A DNA stretch of 64,000 bases, from NCBI GenBank assembly GCA_037178675.1, contig JAYMGJ010000166.1, forward strand, positions 1 to 64,000, given 5' to 3'. This document shows positions 1-11,640 of this stretch, piece by piece. A program made the position numbers and the translations under genes. The DNA is from Scleroderma bovista. Its lineage: Eukaryota; Basidiomycota; Agaricomycetes; Boletales; Sclerodermataceae. Each line of letters starts with the position of its first letter. The stretch's first letter is position 1. The notes beneath the pieces are model-generated. The model ran no database searches. It had not been told where the DNA came from and was given only the letters and a program-made list of their open reading frames with translations.

Positions 1-172
1 CTGATGGTTTTGGGTGCTTACAGTGTTTCTATACCATTTATGACATAACTAATGCTTTTTTTGGGATCACCATGATTCCATTTACTAATGCTGAAACTAA
101 CTAATAAGTGATACACAAGAGTTTGATTTGCCTTTGAGGCTATGTATCTGAATAAACTGTTTTGTTATGGGC
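1..172. other. left flank, no gene seen
   Basis: AT-rich sequence without an open frame I can support. It ends with TGGGC (168-172), one half of the target-site duplication of the adjacent solo LTR. Confidence 0.5.
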
Positions 173-1406
173 TGTCAAGACCGGTTCTCCTCGACGATCT
201 TACTAGGAGGTCCAGGGGTGCAGGGAACTAATGAGGAGGTAAGTCTAGACACTAGTAGGTGCTAGTTAGTGTGGAGAGTCAAGTCCGGGTCAAACGAACG
301 AAGTCCGGGCACTAGAGAAGCACAGGGAGTAAGTCCAGGTTTTTGCAGAGTAAGTCCGGACCGCGGGAAAGTGGTCCGGAGTTGAGCGCAGCTTGTCCGG
401 AGTGAAGGACATCCCAGAGGTGGGATAGTCCTGAGAGGTCTAGCGTCGAGTCTGGGACAGAGGTGGCTTTTGCCCTCGTGCAAGTAGGAGACTTGCTAGG
501 ATCGGACATAGGACCAAGGGGACGAGATAGGATGGAGGCCGGAGTTGGCCGGAGTTCAGGAGAACAAGATGGGATTAGGAGAGCATGGTGGGTAGTACAG
601 AGTGGGGAGTATCTTAGTCGAGATTTGATCTAAGGATCTACTAGGCCGGAGTACGGTAGTTTATATAGTAAAGAGACTAGAGGTGAGTATATACGGTGAC
701 AAGTAAACACCTTAGTTGGGACAAGGGACAGAGCAGAAACGGACAGGAAAATAAAGCAGGTACAGGAAAACAAACCAGGGTCAGGAAAATAAACCGGAGC
801 GGAAGCAGACACGGGGAACTAGAGTTACAGGGACGACGGAGGAAAAGCAGGGACAAGGGAACTAGGTCGGAAGAGGACAGGTAAGGGTCAGAGGTGGACT
901 TAACTAATGTTAAGTCCGGAGCGATGTCCAGGACCGGAGGAAGTGCGACCGGAGGAAGTGCAAGAGTGGAGGGAGTGCACAGGTGGAGGAAGGGTGGAGT
1001 AGCCGGAGGAAGGTCTGGAGTTGGACATGGAAATGTCCTAAGCCTTTGGTGGACCTGACAGAGGAAGTGGAGCAGGAGCAGGAGCAGAACTGAGCCAGAG
1101 TTGGATGTACCAGCCGGAGTTGGGCTACGTCGCAGACAAGGCTAAGGCAGTGGCCGGACTGAAACCGGAGTAGCGACTAGTGGTAGGTACAGGTCCGACA
1201 CGGAGGAGTTAGACCGCGGATCTGTCTGTAGGAAGACAGGGGTTAGTCCTGAGGCGGAGATGGACGTAGTGACCGGAGTTGAGCTGGAGTGCAGCTATAG
1301 GGCTGGAGATGGCCGGACTAGATCCGGAGTTGCATCTATGCCTAAGGACAGGTCAGGCGGGCCATGGTTAGACCGGAGTTGCGACTGGAAAAGTATGGAT
1401 ATGACA
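173..1406. mobile_element. solo LTR of an LTR retrotransposon (1234 bp)
   Basis: The segment begins TGTCAAGACC and ends GGATATGACA, so its ends are the inverted pair TGTCA/TGACA with the TG...CA termini usual for LTRs. It is flanked by the perfect 5-bp direct repeat TGGGC at 168-172 and 1407-1411, the target duplication expected of a Ty3/Gypsy or Ty1/Copia integrase. No gag or pol sequence lies inside, and there is no second LTR in the window, so recombination between two LTRs has probably deleted the body. The interior is unusually purine-rich and carries many scattered copies of CCGGAG or GTCCGG, giving it a composition unlike its surroundings. It is unrelated to the LTRs at 11256 and 17221. 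Strand cannot be assigned. Confidence 0.8.
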
Positions 1407-1411
1407 TGGGC

Positions 1412-1790
1412 CATCATTATCATGCTGAATGGTTTGCTTGTATCAAGTAATTTAATCTGCAAAGCTAAGTGTCACTGTGGCCAGCCAAGGTGATGCTTAA
1501 CTGAATTACTGTGTTGTACATACCCTTAGCCAATTTGTCTCACCCAATCAGAGAGGTCACCAAAGTACTCAAAAGTGTAGTGTAACTGGGGGGCTCTTTT
1601 GGATGTTGTTTGGAAACACTTGGACATTAGCTTTTGATCAACTTGTTAGCTCCCCCAGAGCTCTGAACAATGTGGGCTAACTTTCCTGAAGAACAATTAT
1701 GACTTTACAGGTAACAAAGACAAGTGCTCCAGACACAAGGGTACATGCAAAAGGAGAAAAACAACAATGGACTGCTATTGCATAACATTG
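1412..1790. other. 3' flank of the NACHT-WD40 gene
   Basis: Sequence between the solo LTR and the stop codon of the NACHT-WD40 gene. It probably holds that gene's 3' untranslated region; no open frame is supported. Confidence 0.4.
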
Positions 1791-4700
1791 TCAAGACTCA
1801 AAACATTCTTGCCACTTGGTCCCATGTGCCATTTGACTGAGGTCCAACTTCACACATCCTTGTGGGATAACCAGCCTAGTGCATATACTGTAGAATGGCC
1901 TTGTCATAGTACTTGGAACCCATAGAAGCAACTGGCCATGTTGACCTCTAATCCATCCATTTGGATGAAGTCTAACACACTGGTGGAAGTCCTGTTCATC
2001 ATGGGAACAGAGCTGTTTTTCTCTATCATGCAAAGCATGGGATAAAACAGAGGAGAACCTGATGGAAGGATACAAAATGTGGGGTTCAACACCACTGATT
2101 GGCATCATGGCAGTGGAGGAACAATAGTTGCCAACTATTGCAAATGGGATTGAATACAACAATGTTGCTTAAATGACCAATAGGCTTACCATTGATTAAA
2201 GAGCACATGGACTCTTCATTGGATTGAGAAACATTTCTTTCAATATTATTGTTGATTCTTATGTCTCTCCCAGCATTCCACACTCTCATAGTCTGGTCAT
2301 CTGAGCCTGAAACAATCCTTGTGCCATCAGGAGAGAATGAAACTGATCTGACATAGTCAGTGTGGCCTTGAAGTGGACTGCCAATCTGCACACCCCTGTC
2401 AGCATCCCAGACCCTCACAGTCTTGTCAAGTGAGCCTGACACAATCCTTGTGCCATCAGGGGAGAATGCAACTGATCTGACATAGTGAGTATGCCCCTGA
2501 AGTGGACTGCCAATCTGTACACCCCTCTTAGCATCCCAGACCCTCATGGTCTTGTCAAGTGAGCCTGACACAATCCTTGTGCCATCAGGGGAGAATGCAA
2601 CTGATCTGACATAGTGAGTATGCCCCTGAAGTGGACTGCCAATCTGTACACCCCTCTTAGCATCCCAGACCCTCATGGTCTTGTCAAGTGAGCCTGACAC
2701 AATCCTTGTGCCATCAGGGGAGAATGCAACTGATCTGACATAGTGGGTGTGGCCTTGAAGTGGACTGCCAATCTGCACTCCCTTCTCAGCACACCAGACT
2801 CTCACAGTCTTGTCATCTGAGCCTGACACAAACCTTGTGCCATCAGGGGAGAATGCAACTGATCTAACACAGTCAGTGTGGCCTTGAAGTGGACTACTAC
2901 CAATCTGCACACCTCTCTTGGCATCCCACACTCTTGCAGTCTTGTCATCTGAGCCGGACACAATTCTTGTGCCATCAGGGGAGAATGCAACTGATGTAAC
3001 ACAGTCAGTGTGGTCTTGAAGTGGATTGTCAATCTGCACACCCCTCTCAGCATCCCAAACTCTCACAGTCTTGTCACCTGAGCCTGACACAATCCTTGTG
3101 CCATCAGGGGAGAATGAAACTGATGCAACACAGTCAGTGTGGCCTTGAAGTGGATTTTCAATCTGCACACCCCTGTCAGCATCCCAAACTCTCACAGTGT
3201 TGTCATCTGAGCCTGACACAATTCTTGTGCCATCAGGGGAGAATGCAACTGATTTGACATAGTCAGTGTGGCCTTGAAGTGGGCTACCAATTAGCACACC
3301 CCTTTCAGCATCCCAGACTCTCACAGTCTTGTCAAATGAGCCTGACAAAATCTTTGTGCCATCAGGGGAGAATGTGACTGATCTGACATAGTGAGTGTGT
3401 CCATGAAGTGGATTGCCAATCTGCACACCCCTCTCAGCATCCCAGACTCTCACAGTGCTGTCATCTGAGCCTGACACAATCCTTGTTCCATCAGGAGAGA
3501 ATGCAACTGATCGAACATAGTCAGTGTGGCCTTGAAGTGGACTGCCAATCTGCACTCCCTTCTCAGCATCCCATATTCTCACAGTCTTGTCAAGTGAGCC
3601 TGACACAATCCTTGTGCTATCAGGGGAGAATGCAACTGATCTGACATGGAATGTGTGGCCTTGAAGTGGGCTGCCAATCTGTACACCCCTCTCAGCATCC
3701 CAGACTCTCACAGTCTTGTCTTCTGAGCCTGACACAATCCTTGTGCCATTATGGGAGAACACAACTGATCTGACATAGTCAGTGTGGCCTTGAAGTGGAC
3801 TGCCAATCTGCACACCTCTCTCAGTATCCCAGACTCTCACAGTCTTGTCATTTGAGCCTGACACAATCCTTGTGCCATCAGGGGAGAATGCAACTGATGT
3901 GACATAGTCAGTGTGACCATGAAGTGGATTGCTGATCTGTACACCCCTCTCAGCATCCCAGACTCTCACAGTGTTATCCCATGAACCTGATACAATCCTT
4001 GTGCCATCAGAAGAGAATGCAACTGATGTGACATAGTGAGTGTGCCCTTGAAGCAGAATCTGAGTAGATGGCCACTCTTTGTGGTGCCCAGCAGCCACTT
4101 TGGCAATGCATGGAAATCTTGCCTTGAGAGTCTTAGGTAGCAATGAGTCTTCAGGGGCAAATGGCAGTGCAGAGAGATATAGGTGGGGAGTGCTTGCAGA
4201 GGGTCCATTAGAAAGGTTGTGAATGAACTTTACACCATCCTTTGCCAGTGCTGCAACATCCTCATATCCCTTCTTCCCCTGGAATGATTTTGTTACAAAG
4301 AACCTCATTTTCTAACAGACTTACTCACCTGCAACCACCTCCCAGCACTCAGAAGAGTTGCTGCTGCATTGCCAAGTACACCTAGCAAACTCAGTGCTTC
4401 AAACCAAAACAGGATCCTTTCATTTCCCACAATATCCTTGACATGCTCTGCAAGGACAGGATCAAACTTGGTGGCCTGCAGATGCTTGGCCCAGAATTGA
4501 CATGAATATGAGAGGTGGGGTGGAATTTTGGTTTCAACTCTTTCAGCAAGATCAGGTACTTCCGAATTGAGCAAGTAGGAGCTCTGTAGGCCACAGATAT
4601 TGAAGCATAGACCCCCATGAAGGACACGAAGCGATGCAACAGCAATGTCCATTTGAATGTCAAACTTCCCAACAAAGTAGTCTCCACTCCGAGATTGATC

Positions 4701-6825
4701 AGTCAAGAAGTCATAAAACGACGCATGAAGAGGACGGACAGGCATGGTGCAGTCGGTGACACCACTTAACAATGACCCCAAAAAGTCGAGGATGATGGCG
4801 ATATGAAAATGATCATCTTTACATGGGAAGCACTTGCGCATCACATGCAGTCCATCCAATGGTAGTGGTTTCAATGTGTGAAGGATCTGTCGCATCAAGG
4901 AGTGAAACCTTGCAAGTCCAGTTTCCCCAGCCTTCTCCATGAGATTGTCAAGGATTGACCTATACATACTGTCCAGAAGTGTGGCCCCCTCTCCAGATGC
5001 ACGCGTTATCAATTTGTTGAACTGTTCTTCGGTTGTTCGACCAAGAGTACTTGGTTTGACAAACTCGCACGCGAGACGAGCCCATTCGAACAACCCATCA
5101 GCTCTGCGAGTGATCTCGTCGATCTCCCTGTTCCCGATATCTTCAAAGGCACCGAGCTCATTGGATACATATAGACGAATATCACGTTCAGTAAAAACAG
5201 CTGGGACATCATCCAGAGAGACCACTTTCACATGCTGAGCATTGCCCAGAGCATGAGTGATGTCGGATAATGGTCGTGATGTGAGGAGGATCCGGAAGTT
5301 GGAAGGGAGAAAAGCAGCCTCCGTCGATGTAAGCACTGACAGGATGTGCTTTCGCGATGAGTCCGCACCACTCTCGTCCAACGCGTCGATCACCAAGACA
5401 ACCTTTCTGACTATCCCACCCGAAACATTTGACAAAGGTTCCAGAAGAAGCTTCTCCCACTGTTGCATCACGTCAGGTGTAGTCTTGAGGGTGCTATCCT
5501 CCTCGATAACCTTAGCTAACACCCGTCGAAATGCAGAGTCACAGTTTGCGAGGTCACGAGCGATGGTCGACAGCATCTTTTCGTGCCGACGTTCTGTCTG
5601 TCTATCGCGGGCAAAGCAGAAGCAGGATCCAAGTCCCCCCACGTTCTTGAACCACAACGCAATCGTGTGGGCGATGGCGGATTTTCCTCTCCCCGCCTGG
5701 CCGTGAAGCCAGAAGATCCGCAGCGCACTGACGTCTGGATCGTGAATCCAGTTGACAATCTCCTGCAGAATTTCACCTCTCGTGCCATCCAGGCATTTCT
5801 TTGTGGTATCAAGTCCAGCTCCGCTTGCATACGCCATACCATCTAAGTTCAAGTCCTCAAGGACGCGGTAGACATTAATGACGTTGATGTGCGTGTTGCG
5901 AACTGTACGATTGTGGTATCGTTGCATCAGCGCATCCAGGGCCTTGTTATAATCGTCGACAACGGTCTTCGTTTCGGACACGATGTGCTTTCCCACTCGT
6001 TTCCCTGTAGTGGTGTCTGATTAGAGCGTTGTCAAGGAAGGGGTTTGGCGTACAGAAGCTTTTTGTTTCGGAATAGTTCTTGATGAACTGAGCACAATTG
6101 CTGATCACTTGGGCGATACGTGCGAGGGTATCTTTCATCGTATCAAGGTTGGATAGGGTATCTTCTTCAAGAAGGAACTCGTAGACGTTTTGTACCTTTA
6201 GAAGCAAATCAGAGATTGATTGGTCTAGGTTCGCTTGCATAATGATCAACTGGCGACAATGATGTAAGTTTGCGTGCCGTTGATGACCAGAAGACATACC
6301 TGGGCTGCACTGGTTAGTATCCCCAAGGCCATCTGAGCGTAAGGGTGGATCTGCGTACAAACGTCAGCCCGACCATTGCGACAAGAAAAGTGAGAAATGA
6401 TACATTGGCAATAGTACTGACTACGGTGTTGAAAGTCTTGAGTGGTTGGAGGTATGTGGAACTGATGGCGTCTATCTGATAGACGGCAGTGTTAATCCCA
6501 CCGACAAACTCAACAGCGTGTCGTGCAACAGGGGGCACAAGTCTTGCTGAGTCAAGCTCTTTTTGGGCAGCATCAATCTTGTCGATCGCTCAACAAATAG
6601 CACAAGACATGGACGAAATCCGTTCATCATACCTCGTGGTCTGGTCCAACTCGGGTTGAACTCTGTTGCAAATCATACGGCTGTAAAGAGTTCATGAAAG
6701 CTGCTTCTTATACCCCATGGCAAGCTTGGGATAGTTCCGTTTTGAACAGATGCACTCACGCCTATGGAAGAACTTGCGATACTTTGATTGGACCAGTTAG
6801 GTAGTAATTTCTTCAGCCTTGACAT
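1791..6825 (-). CDS. NACHT-WD40 (NWD) NLR-like STAND protein, multi-exon
   Basis: A fungal NLR-like signalling ATPase; relatives such as HET-E/HET-D act in non-self recognition and regulated cell death. The helical N-terminal region (6054-6600) precedes a NACHT domain (exon 4329-6004) with Walker A GQAGRGKS, Walker B VVLVIDALDESG and sensor TSRPL. Next come 14 WD40 repeats (exon 2190-4278) and a conserved C-terminal exon (1791-2134). Introns I place, with consistent phases, are 2135-2189, 4279-4328, 6005-6053, 6250-6299 and 6351-6403. The NACHT frame reads into a stop just past 4329 unless the 50-nt intron is removed, so this is one gene and not two. The 5' end is unresolved: the likely start is ATG at 6825 (MSRLKKLLPN), but the junctions between 6580 and 6800 do not phase cleanly. 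No inactivating lesion is seen in the NACHT or WD40 parts. The role as an incompatibility or immune receptor is inference from the family. Confidence 0.88.
2245..4056 (-). repeat. 14 tandem WD40 repeats, 129-bp period
   Basis: Fourteen WD40 units of 43 residues (one has 44) with consensus GHT..V.SVAFSPDGTRIVSGS.D.TVRVWDA..GVQIG..PLQ. Fourteen blades would fill two seven-bladed propellers. Units 11 to 13, nearest the C-terminus but one, are almost identical to each other in DNA as well as protein, which points to recent unequal exchange or gene conversion. Differences concentrate at a few places: the two residues after GHT, the residue after V, and the residue between GS and D. Confidence 0.95.
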
Positions 6826-7004
6826 TTTCCCCTTTCTGATGCCGTCGGATCCCGGCGATGTTGAGACGGTCGCAGGAGTAAGAGCTCGAGATGACTGGTT
6901 TCTGTTAGGGTATCAAGACGATCTCTGGGGATCATGTTGCGTACCAGGTCCAACTGAGGGTCCATTGTGACTTGAGTGAGTGGAGTTTTCCGAGGTTTCA
7001 GCCA
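6826..7004. other. immediate 5' region of the NACHT-WD40 gene
   Basis: About 180 bp remain between the probable start codon of the NACHT-WD40 gene and the inserted transposon. An in-frame minus-strand ORF (6813-7031) crosses into the transposon and is not supported as coding. Confidence 0.3.
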
Positions 7005-7010
7005 GGGGCG
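7005..7010. repeat. target-site duplication GGGGCG (left)
   Basis: GGGGCG directly precedes the left TIR and is repeated directly after the right TIR at 18497-18502. A 6-bp duplication is neither the TA of mariner nor the 8 bp of hAT. Confidence 0.75.
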
Positions 7011-7160
7011 TATGAAGTTTGATTTGTACAAATATTATTTACCCTGAATACATATCTATTTACCCCGAAATGATTACAAATGATTTATGCCGAATACAAT
7101 CTATTTACACCGAATGCAAACTATTTATGCCGAATGCAAATGATTTATGCCGAATACAAA
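7011..7160 (+). repeat. left terminal inverted repeat (150 bp) with subterminal repeats
   Basis: Reverse complement of 18347-18496 with two visible mismatches. Inside are about six units of 19-24 bp resembling ATTTATGCCGAATGCAAA or ATTTACACCGAATGCAAA, probably binding sites for a transposase or accessory protein. Confidence 0.9.
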
Positions 7161-7331
7161 TAGAAAGTTCACTATAGTTTTATAAATCCTCATTGAGGTA
7201 GTATATACTACTGTATACATATGGCAAAGTAGTACATGTGCTATCTACTAGTAGTAGCCTCAGAGGTACCAGGCCAAAATCAGTAAAGGAAAAGGAAAAA
7301 AGTTGTAACAGTAGCATGGGGTACTTATAAG
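7161..7331. other. short AT-rich spacer inside the TIR element
   Basis: Sequence between the left TIR and the stop codon of the dioxygenase-like gene. It probably holds that gene's 3' untranslated region and polyadenylation signals. Confidence 0.35.
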
Positions 7332-9356
7332 TTATGCGACAGGGCCTTGAAAAATTTTCAAGTCAAACCCCCCTTTGGCAGCTGCCTTTTCATATGCATC
7401 CTTGATATGGGTGGAAAAGTTAATTGCAGTCCCCTGACAGCAAACTCCAGGGCATGACAAGGTTGTGCCATGCTTGAATTTAGGACACATAGTCTATTAT
7501 AAAATGTGAGAAATTGTGGCTAGGATTATATGCAATAACGCTTACCATAATAGTGTCAGTAGCACACATTACCACAACACGGAGGGAGACATCCACATAA
7601 TTCCCCCCAGTCATTTGGGGGTTTACCTCTGTAGTACTCTCCACTGCATGCATTGTCACCCAATTCAGAGCATAAGGTGCATAAAGTCTGTCAGTATGAA
7701 TAGTACTTGATTATCATCAACAATATAGTATTGTAGAAAAATATATGGATACATATGATGCATAGTTCTGGGACATGTAGCCCTCAGCAGGGGCACGGTC
7801 TGCAGTACCAAACATCAAAGGACCCCCAGGGAGGTCCAGTTGATATCCAGTGTCTTCCCAAGGTCAGTAGGGATAGTGAGATATACCATACTAGGTAGTA
7901 CAGACCTTTAACATCCCCCTGTGATGCCATCACAGGCAGTTTGGCTGCAGCAATGGCAGCATATGTTGGTTCGATGACTTCTTTAGGTAATGCAGCAGTA
8001 AGAAGGTTCCATGATAAAGCAAAGACACCTAAAATTTTCCTGTCACATTCTTCACGGTCCTCACCAGTTAATGTTTTCTTGATATTTCTAACAAGTCCAA
8101 AAACACGTGCATGGTGGGGTCCTGCATTCCAACCATACTGCACAAGAGTTCCAGCATGGTTAGGCTATGTAAAGCAGCAGAAGGTTTAGTATATACACAT
8201 GTAAATATAGCCACTACCTACACGGCAATTACGGCGGTGTAGGGGGGGGTTGGGTGTTGCTGCTGCCTCAGGTGAGGCACGCTCGACCCAGGGGCTTCTG
8301 GAGGTCTGGCAGAGCTCCCAGGGACTGGGGAGACTAGAGGAAGTAGGGAGAGTAGAGGTGTTCAGTCACTCCAGGACTGAGATCAAACATATACAGAGGA
8401 AAGAGGGAAGTTTTTTAGTAAGCTAAGTACAAGCCTACATAGCTAAGGTAAGAGTCCAGTATCAGTACTACCAATTCTACACCTAGAGACAGGACTGTCT
8501 CTACAGTGGTCCCCAACTGCCTGGGCAATAATCGCATTGACATAGTCAATGAGATCTGGTCGGGAAGCACAGCAGCCACGCAGAACAGTGAGCTCAATGT
8601 GGCCTAAAAATACATCCAGTCAGCATCAAAATGGGTGCTAGTACATATGAAATTACCTTTGTCATTAAGGATAATGACACTTTCTTCTGCAGGTACAACA
8701 TACCAGGTATGATCAGCAGGGACAGCCAGCACAGGCTTTGTGGCACCCCTGGCAAGAGACTCATTGCCTGCATCAACAAGAGTCATGCCACACTTGTACT
8801 GTGTGTCATCAGCCCAGTTACGGTGCACAATCCTGACACCAGTGGCCTGGAGTTCACCACAGGTACGCAGTTCACTTTTAAGACCAAGTGCAGTGGCCTA
8901 GTACCACAAGAGTAAGGAACTGGCAGGAACAAAAGGTAAGCATTGAGACTAACCAGGTCACGCTTCTGAACCCTGTGGAGATTCTGGTCAGACTTGCGGT
9001 GGTACTTGTAGCGGTCAACTGCAGTGGCAAGAGGGTTTGGCACCAGCTTAGAATGGTGAGCGACAAGGCGCAGGAAGTTTTCAGCCTGGTCAGAGTTAGA
9101 CCAATATATAGAAGGTACATGGCCTACTTACACCCTTGGGAATACAGTCTAAGTGTGCAGCCTCCCCTGCAAGCTTTATCTGCTGCATTTCCAGCACACC
9201 AAGTACCCCAGAGGCCATTGCAGACATGAGGCCTGCTTCGGCTGCCAATCCATCAAAGACTACAGCCTACTTTTAGTAGAAAAGGCCAAAAAAAGGTGGA
9301 TTAGGTGGCTTACAGGCCATTAGTGCCTTTTTTTGCTGTGTGGTTTGCTTTGGCAT
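7332..9356 (-). CDS. 2OG-Fe(II) dioxygenase-like (TET/JBP-like) protein of the TIR element
   Basis: Multi-exon gene starting MPKQTTQQKKALMA at 9356. Exons that phase correctly are 9314-9356, 9132-9259, 8954-9085 and 8657-8897, then a run ending near 8500 after 8603. A Pro/Ser-rich exon (about 8210-8400) follows, with 7906-8164, 7753-7853, 7546-7705 and 7332-7493. The exon from 8164 encodes a conserved block with LVQYGWNAGPHHARVFG. The last two encode HTDRLYAPYALNW, GGNYVDVSLRVVV and FKHGTTL. H-x-D, then GGN, then a distal HG is the metal-ligand pattern of double-stranded beta-helix 2OG-Fe(II) dioxygenases such as TET/JBP, which oxidise methylated bases. Substrate and activity are inference. 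The junction 7706-7752 does not conserve frame (donor phase 0, acceptor phase 2), so either a splice site is misplaced or the copy carries a small lesion. It starts 576 bp from the divergent AT-hook gene. Confidence 0.55.
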
Positions 9357-9932
9357 GGGTGATTGTTGCGAGCAGAAGGTGGGCTTTGATGTGTGGGAAA
9401 TAGATTACCCAAAAAGGGTATCCAGTCAAAGGTGGGGTTTTATAGTAAAGGACTGTAATGCTAGCAATGCTACTGTAGCCTAGTGGTAACGCTGTGGACC
9501 CTGTTGCATGACTGTGCAGACCATGCCATAGCAAAGCCCAGAGTTCTACTCCAGCCACTGCCACTTTCTGAACCCACGCCCACCGTGGAGAGTATATACA
9601 GCGAATTATGGGTATCACTATCCTGAAACCGAGGTCATCCATGGCAGAAGACAGGGGAGAAAAGAGCTTATAGTGGAATTGCCTCATTTCATCTGGCAGC
9701 CACGAGCAATCAGGTGATGTCAATCCCTTGCTGTCCTGAATAGCACATTGGAAATAATCATGGACACTGAGTAGAAAGTTGGCTAGTAGCAATCATATCA
9801 AACATGTTAGAGACTGTGAGAAATTTAGAAAATGGACTTTGTTTCGTCGTCTCGGCATTTTCTACTTTCTCCATCTTCTTCAATACTGCACACTCCTTTT
9901 TCACACTTTTCACTTTTTAATAGCTGGCCCTC
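9357..9932. promoter_or_regulatory. shared divergent promoter region of the two transposon genes
   Basis: The 576 bp between the two start codons should hold both promoters. A minus-strand open frame (9310-9792) covers most of it. Its 3' end overlaps the first exon of the dioxygenase-like gene in another frame, so I treat it as chance. Confidence 0.4.
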
Positions 9933-11250
9933 ATGGTAAAAAGGTCTAGAAAAATAGCTTTTGGATCCTCTGAAAATGGACATTCTCTCAAACAACTCCC
10001 TCGTTCTTCCAACTCGGTTGTAGACTCTGTTCTGCAAAATCTGCTCAGTAATTCCTCTCTTCCTTCGACTTCCTCATATCGTTCTTCAGCATCATCTTCT
10101 CAATGTGCCCTGCCCAGTTCATCCCATAGTATTGGCCTCAATCCTGCTCGCTCCCAAACATCCTCTTCGCTTTCCAAGGCCTTAAATCAAGCTAAGTTGG
10201 AAACAAACAAAGGTCTGAAGGGAAAAGGGAGGGTGACGAGTCTGGGTAGTAGCCAAAAGCTTGTGAGGTTTACAACTCATTCTCCTGGTTACTTATTCAA
10301 ATTTTCACCAGAGTCAACGAGGCCGACCAAAGGATATGAAATTTGAGGTGTCACGAATCATCATTCTCCCATGGGGGGTCAAGGCAGTGAGTACATCTTT
10401 TGACCATACTACCACATTTTCATGACACAAGTGTACATGCATTCTAGCCTACTAGTGATGTTGAAGACGAAGACGATTTTGATCCTAGTACCAGTCTTCA
10501 GCAGCTTTTTCCCACTTTAAACCACCCTCGTGTTAACCCTGGAGATTTAAACCGACTAGAAACCCTTGGCTTAGGCTGCTCTGACTATCGTCATCGCTAT
10601 ACCTTTGATCATAACTGGTCATACTCACAACTTGAAAAGTCTCTGCTTCGCAAAGTACTTCCAAGACATCTATTTATCTACTTGGATAGTCTTCCAAAGG
10701 TATGCTGACAGCACTCTCATTGCTGGTTACTAACATAATCTCCATTTAGATCGTGAATAGGAACCACATTGCGACAGACAATGGAAATGATCAGCAATTT
10801 CTGCCCCCTTTGGTTCTGTGTGAGAAGGATCGTAGGCATTTCTCTCTCGTTAATGGAAAAGATTTCTTTGGAGGTGAAGATATCTACACATTGATCAAAG
10901 GTGGTAAGCGTCAATCACATGATGAACGAGTTCTAGTTCTCGGTAAGTTGATGTCCATTCCCTCATACAAGGGTACTAGCTAATTGTATGCTATACTAGC
11001 AACTCGAAAGGCTATCCCAAAGTCCACCCTTGCAAGCTGGGCTCAAATAGCCTCCAGTAGTAACAAGGGAAAGGCAAAAGCCATTGATATATCTCCCATA
11101 GTCTCAGACGATGATTTTGGTCATGCCTCAGACGATGGATTTGACCATGCTTCAGCCTCCCCTGACTTTGACTTGAGGCTAGCTGAGTCAGATCCTGAGC
11201 TTGATGCCAGTACCATTAGCGAGCATTTATCTGATGTTGATGGTGATCAG

Positions 11251-11255
11251 TCCTC
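11251..11255. repeat. target-site duplication TCCTC of the Gypsy element
   Basis: TCCTC lies immediately before the left LTR and again at 17592-17596 after the right LTR, the 5-bp duplication normal for Ty3/Gypsy integrases. Confidence 0.92.
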
Positions 11256-11626
11256 TGAGATGACCCTAGGCAGAACACCTAAGACCCAACTACACGCGAG
11301 ACTCTGAGAGGAAATAGGACGCGAGGATCTAGAGCAATAACCCAAGATGAGCTCGAATGGGGAGCCTCTGGGTGCTGGATTGCACGGTATATATACTACT
11401 ATACATGAGGGCTACGCGAGGCTATCCATGAGGCTACGTGCAGGTAAAAGGCTATGTAATGACATCACTGTGGAGCTAAGGCTATGCGTAATGATGTCAA
11501 GGGTGGCAGCGTGTACAGCACGAGGTACAGGTCTAGACTAGGTAGATAAGATAGAGGCTGTACACTAAGATAAGATAAACGCTATCTAATCGCAGATTAG
11601 ATAAGACAAAAAGTTGGACCGTAACA
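11256..11626 (-). repeat. 3' LTR of the chromovirus (371 bp)
   Basis: Begins TGAGATGACC and ends CCGTAACA as read on plus. It matches 17221-17591 along its whole length as far as I can see by eye. Confidence 0.95.
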
Positions 11627-11640
11627 CTACTCCCCCCTCA
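11627..11640 (-). promoter_or_regulatory. polypurine tract for plus-strand DNA priming
   Basis: On the minus strand the bases TGAGGGGGGAGTAG directly precede the 3' LTR, the position and composition expected of a polypurine tract. The tract overlaps nothing else and lies just past the pol stop codon. Confidence 0.85.

Noticed and set aside
2802..3644. Frames of about 80 codons on both strands inside the WD40 array
   Set aside because: They are shadows of the 129-bp repeat in other frames and repeat with its period.
4305..4340. Separate NACHT and WD40 genes, as the two long frames suggest
   Set aside because: A 50-nt GTGAGT...CAG intron joins them in phase, and the joined sequence matches the normal NWD layout.
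9310..9792. 160-codon minus frame between the two transposon genes
   Set aside because: It overlaps the first dioxygenase exon in a different frame and has no recognisable feature.
11347..11541. Identical 64-codon plus frames in both LTRs (also 17312-17506)
   Set aside because: Identical because the LTRs are duplicates; antisense to the element and without any domain.
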